Part shown: positions 20,038 to 28,231 of the stretch, in pieces
How the letters are laid out: each line of letters starts with the position of its first letter
How positions within the stretch are numbered: position 1 is the first letter of the stretch
NCBI RefSeq assembly: GCF_014191985.1
Contig: NZ_JACHXI010000009.1
Location: 62,001 to 126,000 of the forward strand
From: Azomonas macrocytogenes
Lineage (GTDB): Bacteria; Pseudomonadota; Gammaproteobacteria; Pseudomonadales; Pseudomonadaceae
Length of the DNA stretch: 64,000 nucleotides
Direction: 5' to 3'
The notes under the pieces: model-generated
Told to the model about the DNA's origin: nothing
What the model saw: only the letters and a program-made list of their open reading frames with translations
Database searches by the model: none
Program-made: the position numbers and the translations under genes

Positions 20038-20853
20038 TTAAGTGAAGCAATGGCCACTGACGCAGCCGTGCCCGAACAACACGCCGTTGCTGTCGTCGAG
20101 GTCAGCTTGGTCGAGAGGGGCGCAATCGGAGTGGAGGAAGGCGTGTGGGTCGCGCTTGCGGATCTCTTGATCCATTGCGACAGCTTGCCGCCAGTCGTCC
20201 GGTTTGTTGTCGCGGATGTCGCGCCACTCTTCTTGGGTGTGGTTCGGGCAGCTCCAGCAGGAGCTGCGTGGAGCCGGAGGCCATCCCATTCGCTTCACCA
20301 GGGCGATGCAGTCGCCGCGGTTCATGCGTTGCTCGATCAGCGGGTAGCGATTCTGCCACTTACCACCGCGTCCCTTGGTCACCCGCTGTAACTCGTCGAT
20401 GCTGATGCCAAGCCAGTTATCTACGGCCTTGACGCCCTGGCTGTTGGCCCAGCGCTTCACCACTTCACGCTTCCAGTAGGAGCTGCAATAGTTGGACAAC
20501 TTGCCGATTTCGCCACGGTAGGTTGTGAATACCGGCATCAGCAGGGTTTCCCCGCTGGCACCGCCGTACAGATCGCACTTCTCGAACTCGCTCTTCTGGA
20601 CGCGATGGAGGGTGACGCCGACTCCGGCCAGGGCCGGATGGATAACCTGATCCATGTACTCCCAGGTCGTGGACTGCTCGCGTTCGGTATCGACGATGAT
20701 CGCCATGTCAGGCGGGGCTATTCGCCCGCTCACGATCAGCGCTGCGATTGCGGCCGACTGGACGCCGCCGCCGCTGCTCCAGAGTTGTATTCTAGGATTT
20801 TCTTTGGGCATAGAGACTCCAGGCCGCAGATTCAGCGTTGTCTTGTGGTGCAT
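20038..20853 (-). CDS. PP-loop ATPase, PAPS-reductase-like phage protein
   Basis: The protein has 271 aa from the ATG at 20853, which follows GGGAGG by 7 bp; the frame is open to 20898. The PP-loop is LWSSGGGVQSAAIAAL, and later cysteines (NYCSSYWKRE, SSCWSCPNH, GHGCVSGHC) resemble those of PAPS-reductase-like nucleotide alpha-hydrolases. Such proteins are common in phage early regions; the substrate is unknown and sulfate reduction is unlikely. The start lies 14 bp after the end of the upstream ATPase gene. Confidence 0.8.
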   Translation of the reverse strand: MHHKTTLNLRPGVSMPKENPRIQLWSSGGGVQSAAIAALIVSGRIAPPDMAIIVDTEREQSTTWEYMDQVIHPALAGVGVTLHRVQKSEFEKCDLYGGASGETLLMPVFTTYRGEIGKLSNYCSSYWKREVVKRWANSQGVKAVDNWLGISIDELQRVTKGRGGKWQNRYPLIEQRMNRGDCIALVKRMGWPPAPRSSCWSCPNHTQEEWRDIRDNKPDDWRQAVAMDQEIRKRDPHAFLHSDCAPLDQADLDDSNGVLFGHGCVSGHCFT

Positions 20854-20866
20854 GCTGCATCCTCCC

Positions 20867-22709
20867 TTACGCCGCCTGGCTGGATTGGTCGCCGGCAATC
20901 ACGCCACCTTCGATCCATGCCTGTTGTATTCCTAGGGGCACACGCGCCATCGGCTCTTTCATGGTCCCGGCCAGGATGGCACAGTCCAGATCGCCATCTT
21001 GGGTCAGGGTTCGGAGCAGGCCCAGAATCTGCGGTCGGGCTGAGGGCTGGAGCACGTCGAAACGATCAAGCGTGACGATGCGCAGCCCAGCACAGGCGTG
21101 CTATCGCCACTGCCAGAAGGGCATCGCAGCGCCATTTCTCGGACTCGGATAACAGACCGTACAGCCGACCACCGTATGTGATTTCAATGCCGGCGGTGAT
21201 CTGCACCTGGTTCCACTTGGCGGCGGCGGATTGGATAGTCAGCAGGGTGTTAACGGGTTCGAGAGCACCGGACAGAATCTCAGCCGGAATGCCATCGGGT
21301 GCCAATGCTTCGGCGATCAGCGTCCAGGCCTGCACGTCGGTGTGATGCTTGGCCGCTTTCTCCGTTGCCGTGTCACGCACTGCATTGGCCTGGCATTGCT
21401 CCTGCAGGAACTCGGCTTTGGCCCGAGCCTGGTCACGCTGCTGGCGCAGGTCGTTGATATGCTGCTCGGCGTTTGCCAGGGCTGATTCCGAGGGCAGGGC
21501 GGCCGCTTCGGTTTGTAGCGCTTGGAGTTGGGTAGCGGCATCCTCGGCGGCGCGCAGGTCGCGCTCGCTGTTGGCGACGGCCCGAGTTAGGTTCTCGACG
21601 TAACTGCGATATTCCGGCAGGCGCTTGGCATGCTCTGGATTGTCTGCAAGGTCACCGGCGGCGATGGGGCCATGCTCTGCCGTGTACTGCTCAAGCAACA
21701 GATCAGCGCGATCTGCTACCGGACTGGTAAACCATGGAGTGATCAGCTTTCCATCATTGGTTGCATAGCCCTGAGACGTTTTCGATATCTCGATCCAGTC
21801 TGCCAGGTTCGCTGCCAAGTCATGGAGCAGGCCGTGCTGATGGCCGGCTGCTGCCTCGGCACTGGCCACCTGCTTCTTCCAATTCTCAAGGTCGGTCTTG
21901 TCATTGTTCAGCTTGTTCTGCCGGCGCTGGAGCAGGCCGGCGGTTTCTGCAAGCTCGTCCATGCGTTGCTGGCGGTGCTTGCCCTGGGCATGGGCCGATT
22001 TGTGGGCACCGAGGGTTTTCAGTGCTTCGGCCAGATCGGCATCGATGTCGGCGTGGGCCTTGATGGCGGCGTCGAGGTCGTCTTGGTTGACCTGGATTGC
22101 GGCGGTATCGGGTTTCCAGCCTTCGGCTTTCTGGCTCCCGTAGGTTTCGCCGGTGATCTCTTTCCAAGCGCCACGTACCTGGCTGGCGCGCTCCTTGGCT
22201 TCGTCGGCTGCCGCCTGGAATCCGGCCCGCAGCAGAGGCTTGATGTGCTCGACCAGAGCCGCGTCGGCACCGCGCTCGATCAGGCGTTTGGTGATTTCGG
22301 CAGGGCTGGCACTGGCGCCGGTCAGCTCGAACAGGACCTTGCGCCGATCCTTGGCATCCAGGCCGGCGAACTTCGCGGCATCTAGCACGAAGGGCAGGAA
22401 AGGCTGGTCGGCCAGCGGGTTGCCTTTACCGCTGGGTAGGGCGGTGGTAGCTGATAATTCCTCGCTGTCGGCGTTGAGCCAGGACAGACTGACCTCGCCC
22501 TTTTTAGCGCCATCTGCGATGAGTTGACTGATGTCTTTCTTGAGGCTCACCCGGCGCGGTTGGCCGGTGAGCGCCAGGCTGATGGCATCGAGCAGAGAGC
22601 TTTTGCCAGCGCCATTTGGTCCGGAAACAAGCAGTAGAGGGGCGGCGATGGGCAAGGCGGCATGACGGATGCCTTGAAAATTGGTGATCTCGATATTTGT
22701 GAGGCGCAT
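20867..22709 (-). pseudogene. RecF/SbcC-like ATPase, frameshifted near its C-terminus
   Basis: ABC/SMC-type ATPase: RLTNIEITNFQGIRHAALP and Walker A VSGPNGAGKSSLLDAI at the N-terminus, then a long coiled-coil centre. The first frame runs 22709-21066 (547 aa) and ends LCWAAHRHA just after the signature-like LSESEKWRCDALLAVAIARL. The C-terminal Walker B region continues in another frame (GLRIVTLDRFDVLQPSARPQ, stop at 20867). One extra base (or two missing) near 21088-21098 accounts for the shift. It is either a recent mutation or a sequencing error; with RecT and the exonuclease it would form a phage recombination set. Confidence 0.85.
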
Positions 22710-22792
22710 GGTTTTCTCCAGGCGTGCAGGTGCCCGCGCCGCTGGTTGCTCAGCAGCGGGGATTGGTTGAATTGGGTATGGGGTTTAAAGCG

Positions 22793-23605
22793 TCAGGCGG
22801 GACGCCCGATCACTTCAACGTAGTCGGATTGAGGCAATCCGATTCTTGGATGCAGTCCGCGTAGAGCGCGGCGGATGCCCAGCACGTCTCCGAATTGCTC
22901 GCTGAGTGGGTTGAACAAATGACCAAGGCGATTAAGCCGATCAGTAATTTCTTTGGCTTGGGCAGCGGGTAGTAGGGTGCTGCTGTCCATGGACGGTAAT
23001 GACAGGCCAGATTCCTCCTTGCCCAGCCACTCGCCCTCAAGCGCATAGGCCGCAATGAAGTTGCAGGCATCCGCCAGTTGACTTGCCGGGATCAGATCGG
23101 TGCGCTGAACGTTGAAGCGAGACCGCAGCCGGCTTTTCATCGTGTGCTTGAAGCTGCGTTGCAGGCTGGATGTGATGGGCGTGGCTTTTTGCTCGATCAC
23201 ACGATCCAGCACGAGGACGCCACTGGTTCCGATTATGTCGTCGAGCAGGATGCCCATCTTGCCGCTGGCATCCTCGTAGCGACCGTGCTTGCGGATGGCA
23301 GGGAGGACTTCATCGCATACCCATGACTCAAAACGCTGGGCTTCTGGTTTACGGCTTTTGATTATCAGGCGGTATAGATTGCCTTCGTTGATGAAGGTTA
23401 GGGACTGCTTACCGCCAGAGGTAAGGGAGTCGCGTTTCGCTACCCCCTTTTCCCTGCAGTGTTTTTTGATGGCGTCAGAGTCATTCACGTAGCCAAGAAC
23501 AGCGCATACGTCTTTGGCGCAGAACCAAGGCTGATCGTCGATCAGTAAGGTGCGAATCTCTTTGGCTTCGAACTCGAAGGGTACTACTTGAGCAGAATTA
23601 TTCAT
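22793..23605 (-). CDS. ant: Antirepressor 1, Bro-N domain
   Basis: The protein has 270 aa. Residues 1-110 form a Bro-N domain (VPFEFEAKEIRTLLIDDQPW, FCAKDVCAVLGY). The C-terminal half (KHGRYEDASGKMGILLDD onward) is nearly identical to that of the antirepressor at 51.5 kb. Antirepressors of this class relieve repression by binding phage repressors. The ATG is preceded by GGAGCCTGACC. The 270-bp leader carries a C4 RNA whose loop and junction are complementary to this ribosome-binding region, so translation is probably under antisense control. Confidence 0.88.
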   Translation of the reverse strand: MNNSAQVVPFEFEAKEIRTLLIDDQPWFCAKDVCAVLGYVNDSDAIKKHCREKGVAKRDSLTSGGKQSLTFINEGNLYRLIIKSRKPEAQRFESWVCDEVLPAIRKHGRYEDASGKMGILLDDIIGTSGVLVLDRVIEQKATPITSSLQRSFKHTMKSRLRSRFNVQRTDLIPASQLADACNFIAAYALEGEWLGKEESGLSLPSMDSSTLLPAAQAKEITDRLNRLGHLFNPLSEQFGDVLGIRRALRGLHPRIGLPQSDYVEVIGRPA

Positions 23606-23647
23606 GGTCAGGCTCCGTTCTTAATCGGATTGACCACCAAAATTGGT

Positions 23648-23724
23648 GGCCGGGAGGTTAAGAACCGTGCCTGCACGGCGGACTTCTTCCCCTTTCGGGT
23701 GTTGTATCCGTCACCCTCCCGGCC
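23648..23724 (-). ncRNA. C4-type antisense RNA, copy A0 (variant fold)
   Basis: A 10-bp perfect closing stem (GGCCGGGAGG/CCTCCCGGCC) encloses a CCC-GAAA-GGG hairpin within a CGGA/TCCG stem and a CCGTG-cagg-CACGG hairpin, followed by an unpaired GTTCTTAA. GTTCTTAA is fully complementary to TTAAGAAC at 23617-23624, and the CAGGC loop segment to GCCTG at 23609-23613. The two target sites flank and overlap the GGAG ribosome-binding site of antirepressor 1. This is the logic of the P1/P7 C4 RNA; the fold differs in detail from copies B, C and D. Confidence 0.75.
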
Positions 23725-23763
23725 ATAAACAGGCTGGAGTCACCCCCAGCAAAACTGAGGGCG

Positions 23764-23790
23764 AAAAAAATCCACATCTTTCGGGTGTGG
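23764..23790 (-). terminator. Intrinsic terminator inside leader A0
   Basis: CCACA...TGTGG hairpin followed by A and seven T, lying between the element promoter and the C4 RNA. C4 and ant expression from this promoter therefore requires readthrough. The other four elements carry the equivalent terminator. Confidence 0.7.
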
Positions 23791-23832
23791 TGGTATCCGG
23801 CAGGCAATCGAGTTCTTACGCTCTTGCTGCCG

Positions 23833-23861
23833 AACATAAACCTGTAAGCACGAAGCGTCAA
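23833..23861 (-). promoter_or_regulatory. Promoter of C4 element A0
   Basis: Minus-strand TTGACG (23861-23856), 17 bp, TATGTT (23838-23833). The same arrangement and the same spacing recur in the other four elements. Transcription would start near 23826, at the base of the CGGCAG/CTGCCG leader hairpin (23832-23798). Confidence 0.75.
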
Positions 23862-23877
23862 GCGGGGGAGGTGCTTG

Positions 23878-24471
23878 TCAAAGTGCGGAATCTTCTTTCT
23901 CGGTTAATTCTTTGTCGCATTCGGCCTCGTTGCTAAACGAATACTCGACGGAGCTATATCCCTTGTTTCTGCTTAGCGCGCCAACAAATAATCCAATGCT
24001 ATCGATATTATCGCTTAGTTTAGATTTTGCTTTTTTATCCCAAATTGAAAATAAAAGGCGCTCGCTTTTAATAAGCGACATCATAAATTCATTTGGTTCT
24101 TTCCATATGCTTCCATAAAGAAGCTTATCTGTTGTTATAGTTGGGCCATATGCTTTTTCTAGCTTGCCCTTCATATCATTAAAAGCTGATCTTAGCTCGT
24201 ATCCATAGACGCTCGTATCTACATCTTTTCCTATGGCTTTTATCCAGCAAAGCCCTTTTGTTGGAGAAAACTTTAGTATGTATCCATCAAACGATGAGTG
24301 AGGATTTGGGACGCTAATAAATTTATACTTCCCGTTAGATATCGTTTTTTCTGGGGCTATTCCTACATCTTCCAGCTTCATCCCCATACTTAGGCCAAAT
24401 GGCCCTGCGATGGAGGTACTTGCGTAGAGCATTCCTGCAAGCGACAGGCAGGTCAGGATATTTTTTTTCAC
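23878..24471 (-). CDS. Secreted cargo protein
   Basis: The protein has 197 aa. The signal peptide MKKNILTCLSLAGMLYASTS ends near SIAG. The mature part begins PFGLSMGMKLEDVG and includes KGLCWIKAIGKDV. I recognise this N-terminal pattern from unnamed exported proteins of gammaproteobacterial accessory regions, without known function. The gene is markedly AT-rich compared with its neighbours, consistent with transfer. It is divergent from the ADP-ribosyltransferase-like gene and reads towards C4 element A0. Confidence 0.75.
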   Translation of the reverse strand: MKKNILTCLSLAGMLYASTSIAGPFGLSMGMKLEDVGIAPEKTISNGKYKFISVPNPHSSFDGYILKFSPTKGLCWIKAIGKDVDTSVYGYELRSAFNDMKGKLEKAYGPTITTDKLLYGSIWKEPNEFMMSLIKSERLLFSIWDKKAKSKLSDNIDSIGLFVGALSRNKGYSSVEYSFSNEAECDKELTEKEDSAL

Positions 24472-24590
24472 TAGCTTTCCCTTCGGTATCTGTAGACGAT
24501 ACGATAAATGTTATCGCCAACCGTGATGGTATTCTGCGACCAGTTCGGCATACTGGAAGCAAAGGAGTTTCAAGTGATTAGGAAGGTGAA

Positions 24591-25028
24591 ATGCTAATAT
24601 ATCGAGGCGTTAGTAAAGACCTAGACTCACAAAGCTGCGGAAAAATTATACCGAAAGGCGATGAAAATACTTCTGAGATATATGCCGGAAGTAAGCATCA
24701 CTTTGCAGGAGATACTTTTCTTACGATATATGCCTCTGGGGTGAATGCTCGTTATGACCATAATTACTGTAGTGATACCTATAAAACAAGTTATGTATCA
24801 TTTTCCTCATCGGAAGAAATCGCTAAGAAATTTGCAACCGGTAATTGGTTGTTTGATGGAATTGTTTATGTTGTAGATACCAAGATTCTTTGTGATCTGC
24901 ATATTACTATACACACTGATGCGGAAGGAAAAGTAAATAATCAAGAGTCAGAAGTTTTAATTGATTTAAAAGGGTTTGATTTTCTTCCTATGGAAGCGAT
25001 TGTTAATAAGTATGATGTTTTGATTTAA
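24591..25028 (+). CDS. Predicted R-S-E-type ADP-ribosyltransferase
   Basis: The protein has 145 aa and no signal peptide. Motifs in the order of the cholera-toxin-like (R-S-E) class: MLIYRGV (arginine), SYVSFSSSEEIAKKFA (STS-like strand) and a C-terminal NNQESEVLI, where E-S-E fits the ExE catalytic motif of arginine-specific transferases. The enzyme would transfer ADP-ribose from NAD+ to a protein or nucleic acid. AT-rich cargo between C4 copies A0 and A1. This is a motif-based prediction; the target is unknown and no antitoxin gene is adjacent. Confidence 0.65.
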   Translation: MLIYRGVSKDLDSQSCGKIIPKGDENTSEIYAGSKHHFAGDTFLTIYASGVNARYDHNYCSDTYKTSYVSFSSSEEIAKKFATGNWLFDGIVYVVDTKILCDLHITIHTDAEGKVNNQESEVLIDLKGFDFLPMEAIVNKYDVLI

Positions 25029-25085
25029 TCAAAAATATCATACTTTTAGTCAGCCTCCCGCGCCCGAGGCTAATCGGGTGAGCGG

Positions 25086-25165
25086 AGTCGTGCAGGTTAG
25101 CCTTACCGGAGTCAGGAACCCGGCCACTCTTGCGAGTGCCTACACGACTCCCCTCATAACAGGGG
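25086..25165 (-). ncRNA. C4-type antisense RNA, copy A1 (orphan)
   Basis: RNA order: hairpin CCCCT-gttatg-AGGGG, closing stem AGTCGTG/CACGACT, hairpin CACTC-gcaa-GAGTG, hairpin CCGG-gttcctgact-CCGG, then AAGGCTAA. The fold superimposes on copies B, C and D, including the GTTATG-type loop. AGGCTAA is complementary to TTAGCCT downstream (25073-25067), so half of the target survives. No antirepressor gene follows; the downstream DNA is the end of the ART gene on the other strand. Confidence 0.75.
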
Positions 25166-25183
25166 CGACCATGCTGCGGGCAC

Positions 25184-25204
25184 AAAAAAACCGCTCGTGA
25201 GCGG
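25184..25204 (-). terminator. Intrinsic terminator inside leader A1
   Basis: CCGCT-cacg-AGCGG followed by exactly seven T, then GTGCCCG, the sequence that also follows the terminator in copies C and D. It lies between the promoter and the C4 RNA. Confidence 0.8.
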
Positions 25205-25268
25205 TGGTTATGTACCCACCTGACTTTTCCGGGAGGCTAAACCCGTGTCGCATGTAGGCGACAGGGCA

Positions 25269-25297
25269 AACATAAACCCGGAACAGAAAGGCGTCAA
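25269..25297 (-). promoter_or_regulatory. Promoter of C4 element A1
   Basis: TTGACG (25297-25292), 17 bp, TATGTT (25274-25269), identical hexamers to element A0. The 5' RNA then forms GTCGC-ctacat-GCGAC and CGGG-tttagcct-CCCG hairpins. Confidence 0.75.
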
Positions 25298-25414
25298 CAG
25301 CTTGATAAATGTACTGGGCGTTTATTTATATCCATTCAGGCTTTTCTTCAGAGACTAGACTTTGATTAATGACTAATTTTGAGCGCATTCATAGAATTAC
25401 TTGGAGGTAAAAAA

Positions 25415-26116
25415 ATGAATAAAGAAGAAAAAGAACGTAGTTTATTTAATGAGTTTGCGTTAGTTGCCGGTTTTTTGCCTGGAGGCGAGCTTTTTAGTAA
25501 AGCGCCTCCAGAGCCAGATATTTTATACAAAGGCCATGACGGTTCAATCATAGCTTTTGAGTTGGTAGAAATAACCGACCAAGATCTTGAATGCGCAATA
25601 AATAAAGGTCTGAGTTTAAAAAATGAGTGCATTTCCTGTATGGAATCATTATCTTCTGAAAAGCGCATAAAATTTGACTTATTATATGATGATGCAGATA
25701 TATCATTTGATATTAAGGCGATGACGATACCAAAAGTAAGAGAAACCTTACCAAGGTTTTTCGACGGTTTATTGGATTTGCCATCTGGGTTTTCTGGACA
25801 TGTAAAAGTTAATAGCTATGACGTATCAATTAGCCGTGGTCGATTTAAAGGCCCTTGTTTTAATCCAATTCAGAGTACTTTTATTGCTGATGAGACCGAA
25901 AGTACTATCAGTAAAAAGCTTAATAAAAAATATACTCATCAAGGCGATATTCGCCTCCTGGCCTACATATCTACAGATCTGACACTTCCTGGTTGGCGGG
26001 CTAATTTAGACCGTTTTTTGGGATTGCTAAATAGTCAAACTTGCCAGTTCAAAAAAATCTATGTGTATAAATGTGGTACCGATGAAATTTATACCCACGA
26101 CATTAATGACATATAG
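25415..26116 (+). CDS. Cargo protein with PD-(D/E)XK-like motif
   Basis: The protein has 233 aa from the ATG at 25415, which has a strong GGAGGT ribosome-binding site; the open frame from a TTG at 25379 is less likely. Residues 30-55 read PPEPDILYKG...IIAFELVEI. The P-D...E-x-V-E pattern resembles nuclease-fold proteins of the PD-(D/E)XK superfamily with a diverged third residue. No other domain was recognised. AT-rich cargo between C4 copies A1 and B; its stop lies 34 bp from copy B, so insertion removed the antirepressor that copy B once served. Confidence 0.55.
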   Translation: MNKEEKERSLFNEFALVAGFLPGGELFSKAPPEPDILYKGHDGSIIAFELVEITDQDLECAINKGLSLKNECISCMESLSSEKRIKFDLLYDDADISFDIKAMTIPKVRETLPRFFDGLLDLPSGFSGHVKVNSYDVSISRGRFKGPCFNPIQSTFIADETESTISKKLNKKYTHQGDIRLLAYISTDLTLPGWRANLDRFLGLLNSQTCQFKKIYVYKCGTDEIYTHDINDI

Positions 26117-26149
26117 TCAAAATGCTGGATCGTTGGGGATGGAGGCGAA

Positions 26150-26230
26150 CCGTGCGCGGGTTGGCGAACCGGGGCTACGGAGCCCGGCAGACCCTAAGGT
26201 CTCCCACGCACAGCCCACCATAAAGCAGGC
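26150..26230 (-). ncRNA. C4-type antisense RNA, copy B (orphan)
   Basis: Same fold as copy C: hairpin CCUGC-uuuaug-GUGGG, closing stem with one G-U pair, AGACC/GGTCT hairpin, CCGGG-ctccgtagC-CCCGG hairpin, then TTCGCCAA. Most differences from copy C keep pairing through G-U. The leader target and antirepressor are gone; beyond 26150 the DNA runs straight into the 3' end of the 25415-26116 gene. Confidence 0.78.
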
Positions 26231-26232
26231 AC

Positions 26233-26251
26233 AAAAAAACCGCTAACGCGG
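26233..26251 (-). terminator. Intrinsic terminator inside leader B
   Basis: CCGC-gtta-GCGG stem followed by seven T, at the same place as in the other elements. Confidence 0.8.
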
Positions 26252-26312
26252 TCTGTGCGTCGTAGCTAACCGGGTCGCCAAACCCGGCCGCAGATTTTGC
26301 TGCGGCACGGAG

Positions 26313-26341
26313 AAGGTAATACCGGAAGCGAAGGGCGTCAA
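26313..26341 (-). promoter_or_regulatory. Promoter of C4 element B
   Basis: TTGACG (26341-26336), 17 bp, TACCTT (26318-26313). The following 5' hairpins GCCGCAG/CTGCGGC and CCGGGT/ACCCGG are identical to those of element C. Confidence 0.75.
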
Positions 26342-26460
26342 TATATTAATTATGTGAAGTACCTCTCGTAGAATGCCAAAGGCATTATTCGTTTCAGTGA
26401 TACTGAAAAAATCTACTACGCTTATTTTGGCTAATTTTATATGGATATAAGAGGTGTTTC

Positions 26461-27090
26461 ATGTTTCGAATGATTTTTTTTATAAGCTTATTGATAGCGG
26501 CTATATTTTTATCTGGTTGTTCTGGGTACTTATATACTTATCCAGATGCTAATTATTTTTGCCATAACGATGAGGGTAATAAAAACTTAGATAAAAATGA
26601 TATATTTAAATGCAATAAATATGAGGGCGTATTGTATTATCCTTTAAAGAATAATGAATCGAAATATTATCTTAATCAGATTACCAACGATAAAAATGAA
26701 ATTGTAAAATATTATCCGGCGGATACATTTGAAAAGCTATGTAAGCCCGTGAATGTGACGGAAACCAAGATGGTTTCCGACTATGACAATCCCTCTTTAA
26801 TTCAATATAAGCCCGCTTTTTTTGAAACATCTAAATTCAACGTGGAACTGGATAATAATGGGCGGCTGATAAAGGTTGGGTCGGATTCGACACCTGGTGG
26901 AAAAACGATGGCTGAAACAGCAGCCATCGTGGTTTCAACGGTTGCGTCAGTTGTTACTTTGATGGCGGCCAGGCCAGAAAATCTAATGCTTGCGAATAAG
27001 ATCGATAAAGTGCTGGAATCGGTTCCACAATGCACTACAGGTAAGGTCCCTGGCCATTTGGACCGGAAACAAGCAGCAGCGATTCGGTGA
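26461..27090 (+). CDS. Lipoprotein with a C-terminus replaced by recombination
   Basis: The protein has 209 aa. Signal peptide and lipobox in the N-terminal 20 residues (FLSGC). An AT-rich extracytoplasmic domain follows; no family was recognised. From about residue 198 (VPGHLDRKQAAAIR) the reading frame runs into DNA that is antisense to the duplicated ATPase gene remnant (27053 onward), so the native C-terminus has been lost and replaced by an accidental tail. It may still be expressed. Confidence 0.6.
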   Translation: MFRMIFFISLLIAAIFLSGCSGYLYTYPDANYFCHNDEGNKNLDKNDIFKCNKYEGVLYYPLKNNESKYYLNQITNDKNEIVKYYPADTFEKLCKPVNVTETKMVSDYDNPSLIQYKPAFFETSKFNVELDNNGRLIKVGSDSTPGGKTMAETAAIVVSTVASVVTLMAARPENLMLANKIDKVLESVPQCTTGKVPGHLDRKQAAAIR

Positions 27091-27151
27091 CGGGCAGGGC
27101 GGCATGGCGGATGCCCTGAAAATTGGTGATCTCGATATTTGTGAGGCGCAT
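27053..27151 (-). pseudogene. Remnant of a second copy of the RecF/SbcC-like ATPase gene
   Basis: Translates as MRLTNIEITNFQGIRHAALP followed by a short variable stretch and LLLVSGPNG, then stops matching inside Walker A. It corresponds to 22611-22709 of the ATPase gene, and the similarity continues through the upstream intergenic DNA (27152-27190 against 22710-22748), with a run of about 60 identical bases. It marks a recombination junction next to antirepressor 2. Confidence 0.88.
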
Positions 27152-27253
27152 GGTTTTCTCCAGGCGTGCAGGTGCCCGCGCTGCTGGTGGCCAGCGGCGA
27201 GTGGTTAGGTTAGGTATTGGGTGGGGGTGGGCGCCGGGCGGCGCCCGGGTGGG

Positions 27254-28174
27254 TCAGATTTTCAAGCCGGCAGCGCGAGCTTTTTTGATGCGCGAGCTTT
27301 GGTAGGCGTCACGGGCCTTGAGGTTGGCCAGAGCAGCCATCGCGAACTCAAACATCTCTTCGGACGAAACCGGAATATCGATCATCATGGCTTTGATCAA
27401 TTGCTTGTGAGTCATGATGTTGGCGTCATACGGGATGAGCTTATGAACTTCTCGACCCTGGCGATCAACGTACACAAGCCAGCGATCAGGCGCTGTAACA
27501 GGGCGGCCGATGATGTCGGCGAACGTCGGCTTTCTGAGTGACTCGGGCTCTTTGCCCAGGAACTCTCCCTCCAGTTCGATCCTCGCCACCAGGCTTGCTG
27601 CCTCGGCGAACTGCTCAGGATCGATCTTCTTGTACGTGCAGCCGAATTTGGATTTCAGTGCCGACCAGCAGGTGATTGCCGCCTTGGCCTGCTTGTCCTT
27701 CGGTACGGATTCGACGCGGGCTTTGACCAGCTGCTTGATGGCAGTCTGCTGGTCGAGGGTCAGGCCATCCGGTAGAGCCTTAGGCTTGCGAGCCTTGCGC
27801 GGGTTGACCGCCTCGCCTTGATGCCAGTAAGCGGCCAGCGCGGCATAGCACTCGCGCTTGTACTGGATCAGAGCGGGACGGATTTCTTCGCGGCAGCGAG
27901 CCACATCAATGCCGAACAACCAGCCGTTGAGGTAGGCCAGTGGGAGGCAGGTGATTTCGCGGCGCTGATCGTCGCCCGGCATCTGCATATTCATGATGAC
28001 TACGCAGGTCGAAAGCACTTCGTCGCGCTGGATTCGGTTGTACTGTGATTGCCATCCGAGACCGATGCCTTCGCAGATCGGCCGCATGGCGACGAGTCGT
28101 TCGCCAGATTGGCTAGTGATGACAGTAAGGGCGCGGCCGTTAAAATCGACAGTGGCAAGTTGAGTGTTTGACAT
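27254..28174 (-). CDS. ant: Antirepressor 2, P22 Ant-like domains
   Basis: The protein has 306 aa. The N-terminal domain (MSNTQLATVDFNGRALTVIT, RLVAMRPICEGIGLGW, LPLAYLNGWLFGID) is of the P22_AR_N type; a conserved helical C-terminal segment (AASLVARIELEGEFLGKEPE) follows. The frame is open to 28498, but that would run through the C4 RNA; the ATG at 28174 with GGAGATCCACC is the clear start. Its ribosome-binding region CTATGGAG is complementary to the CCATAG loop of C4 copy C. Confidence 0.85.
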   Translation of the reverse strand: MSNTQLATVDFNGRALTVITSQSGERLVAMRPICEGIGLGWQSQYNRIQRDEVLSTCVVIMNMQMPGDDQRREITCLPLAYLNGWLFGIDVARCREEIRPALIQYKRECYAALAAYWHQGEAVNPRKARKPKALPDGLTLDQQTAIKQLVKARVESVPKDKQAKAAITCWSALKSKFGCTYKKIDPEQFAEAASLVARIELEGEFLGKEPESLRKPTFADIIGRPVTAPDRWLVYVDRQGREVHKLIPYDANIMTHKQLIKAMMIDIPVSSEEMFEFAMAALANLKARDAYQSSRIKKARAAGLKI

Positions 28175-28231
28175 GGTGGATCTCCATAGCTGATGGAGTT
28201 CGCCACACCTTCGCCAAAAGGTGGAGACGAA

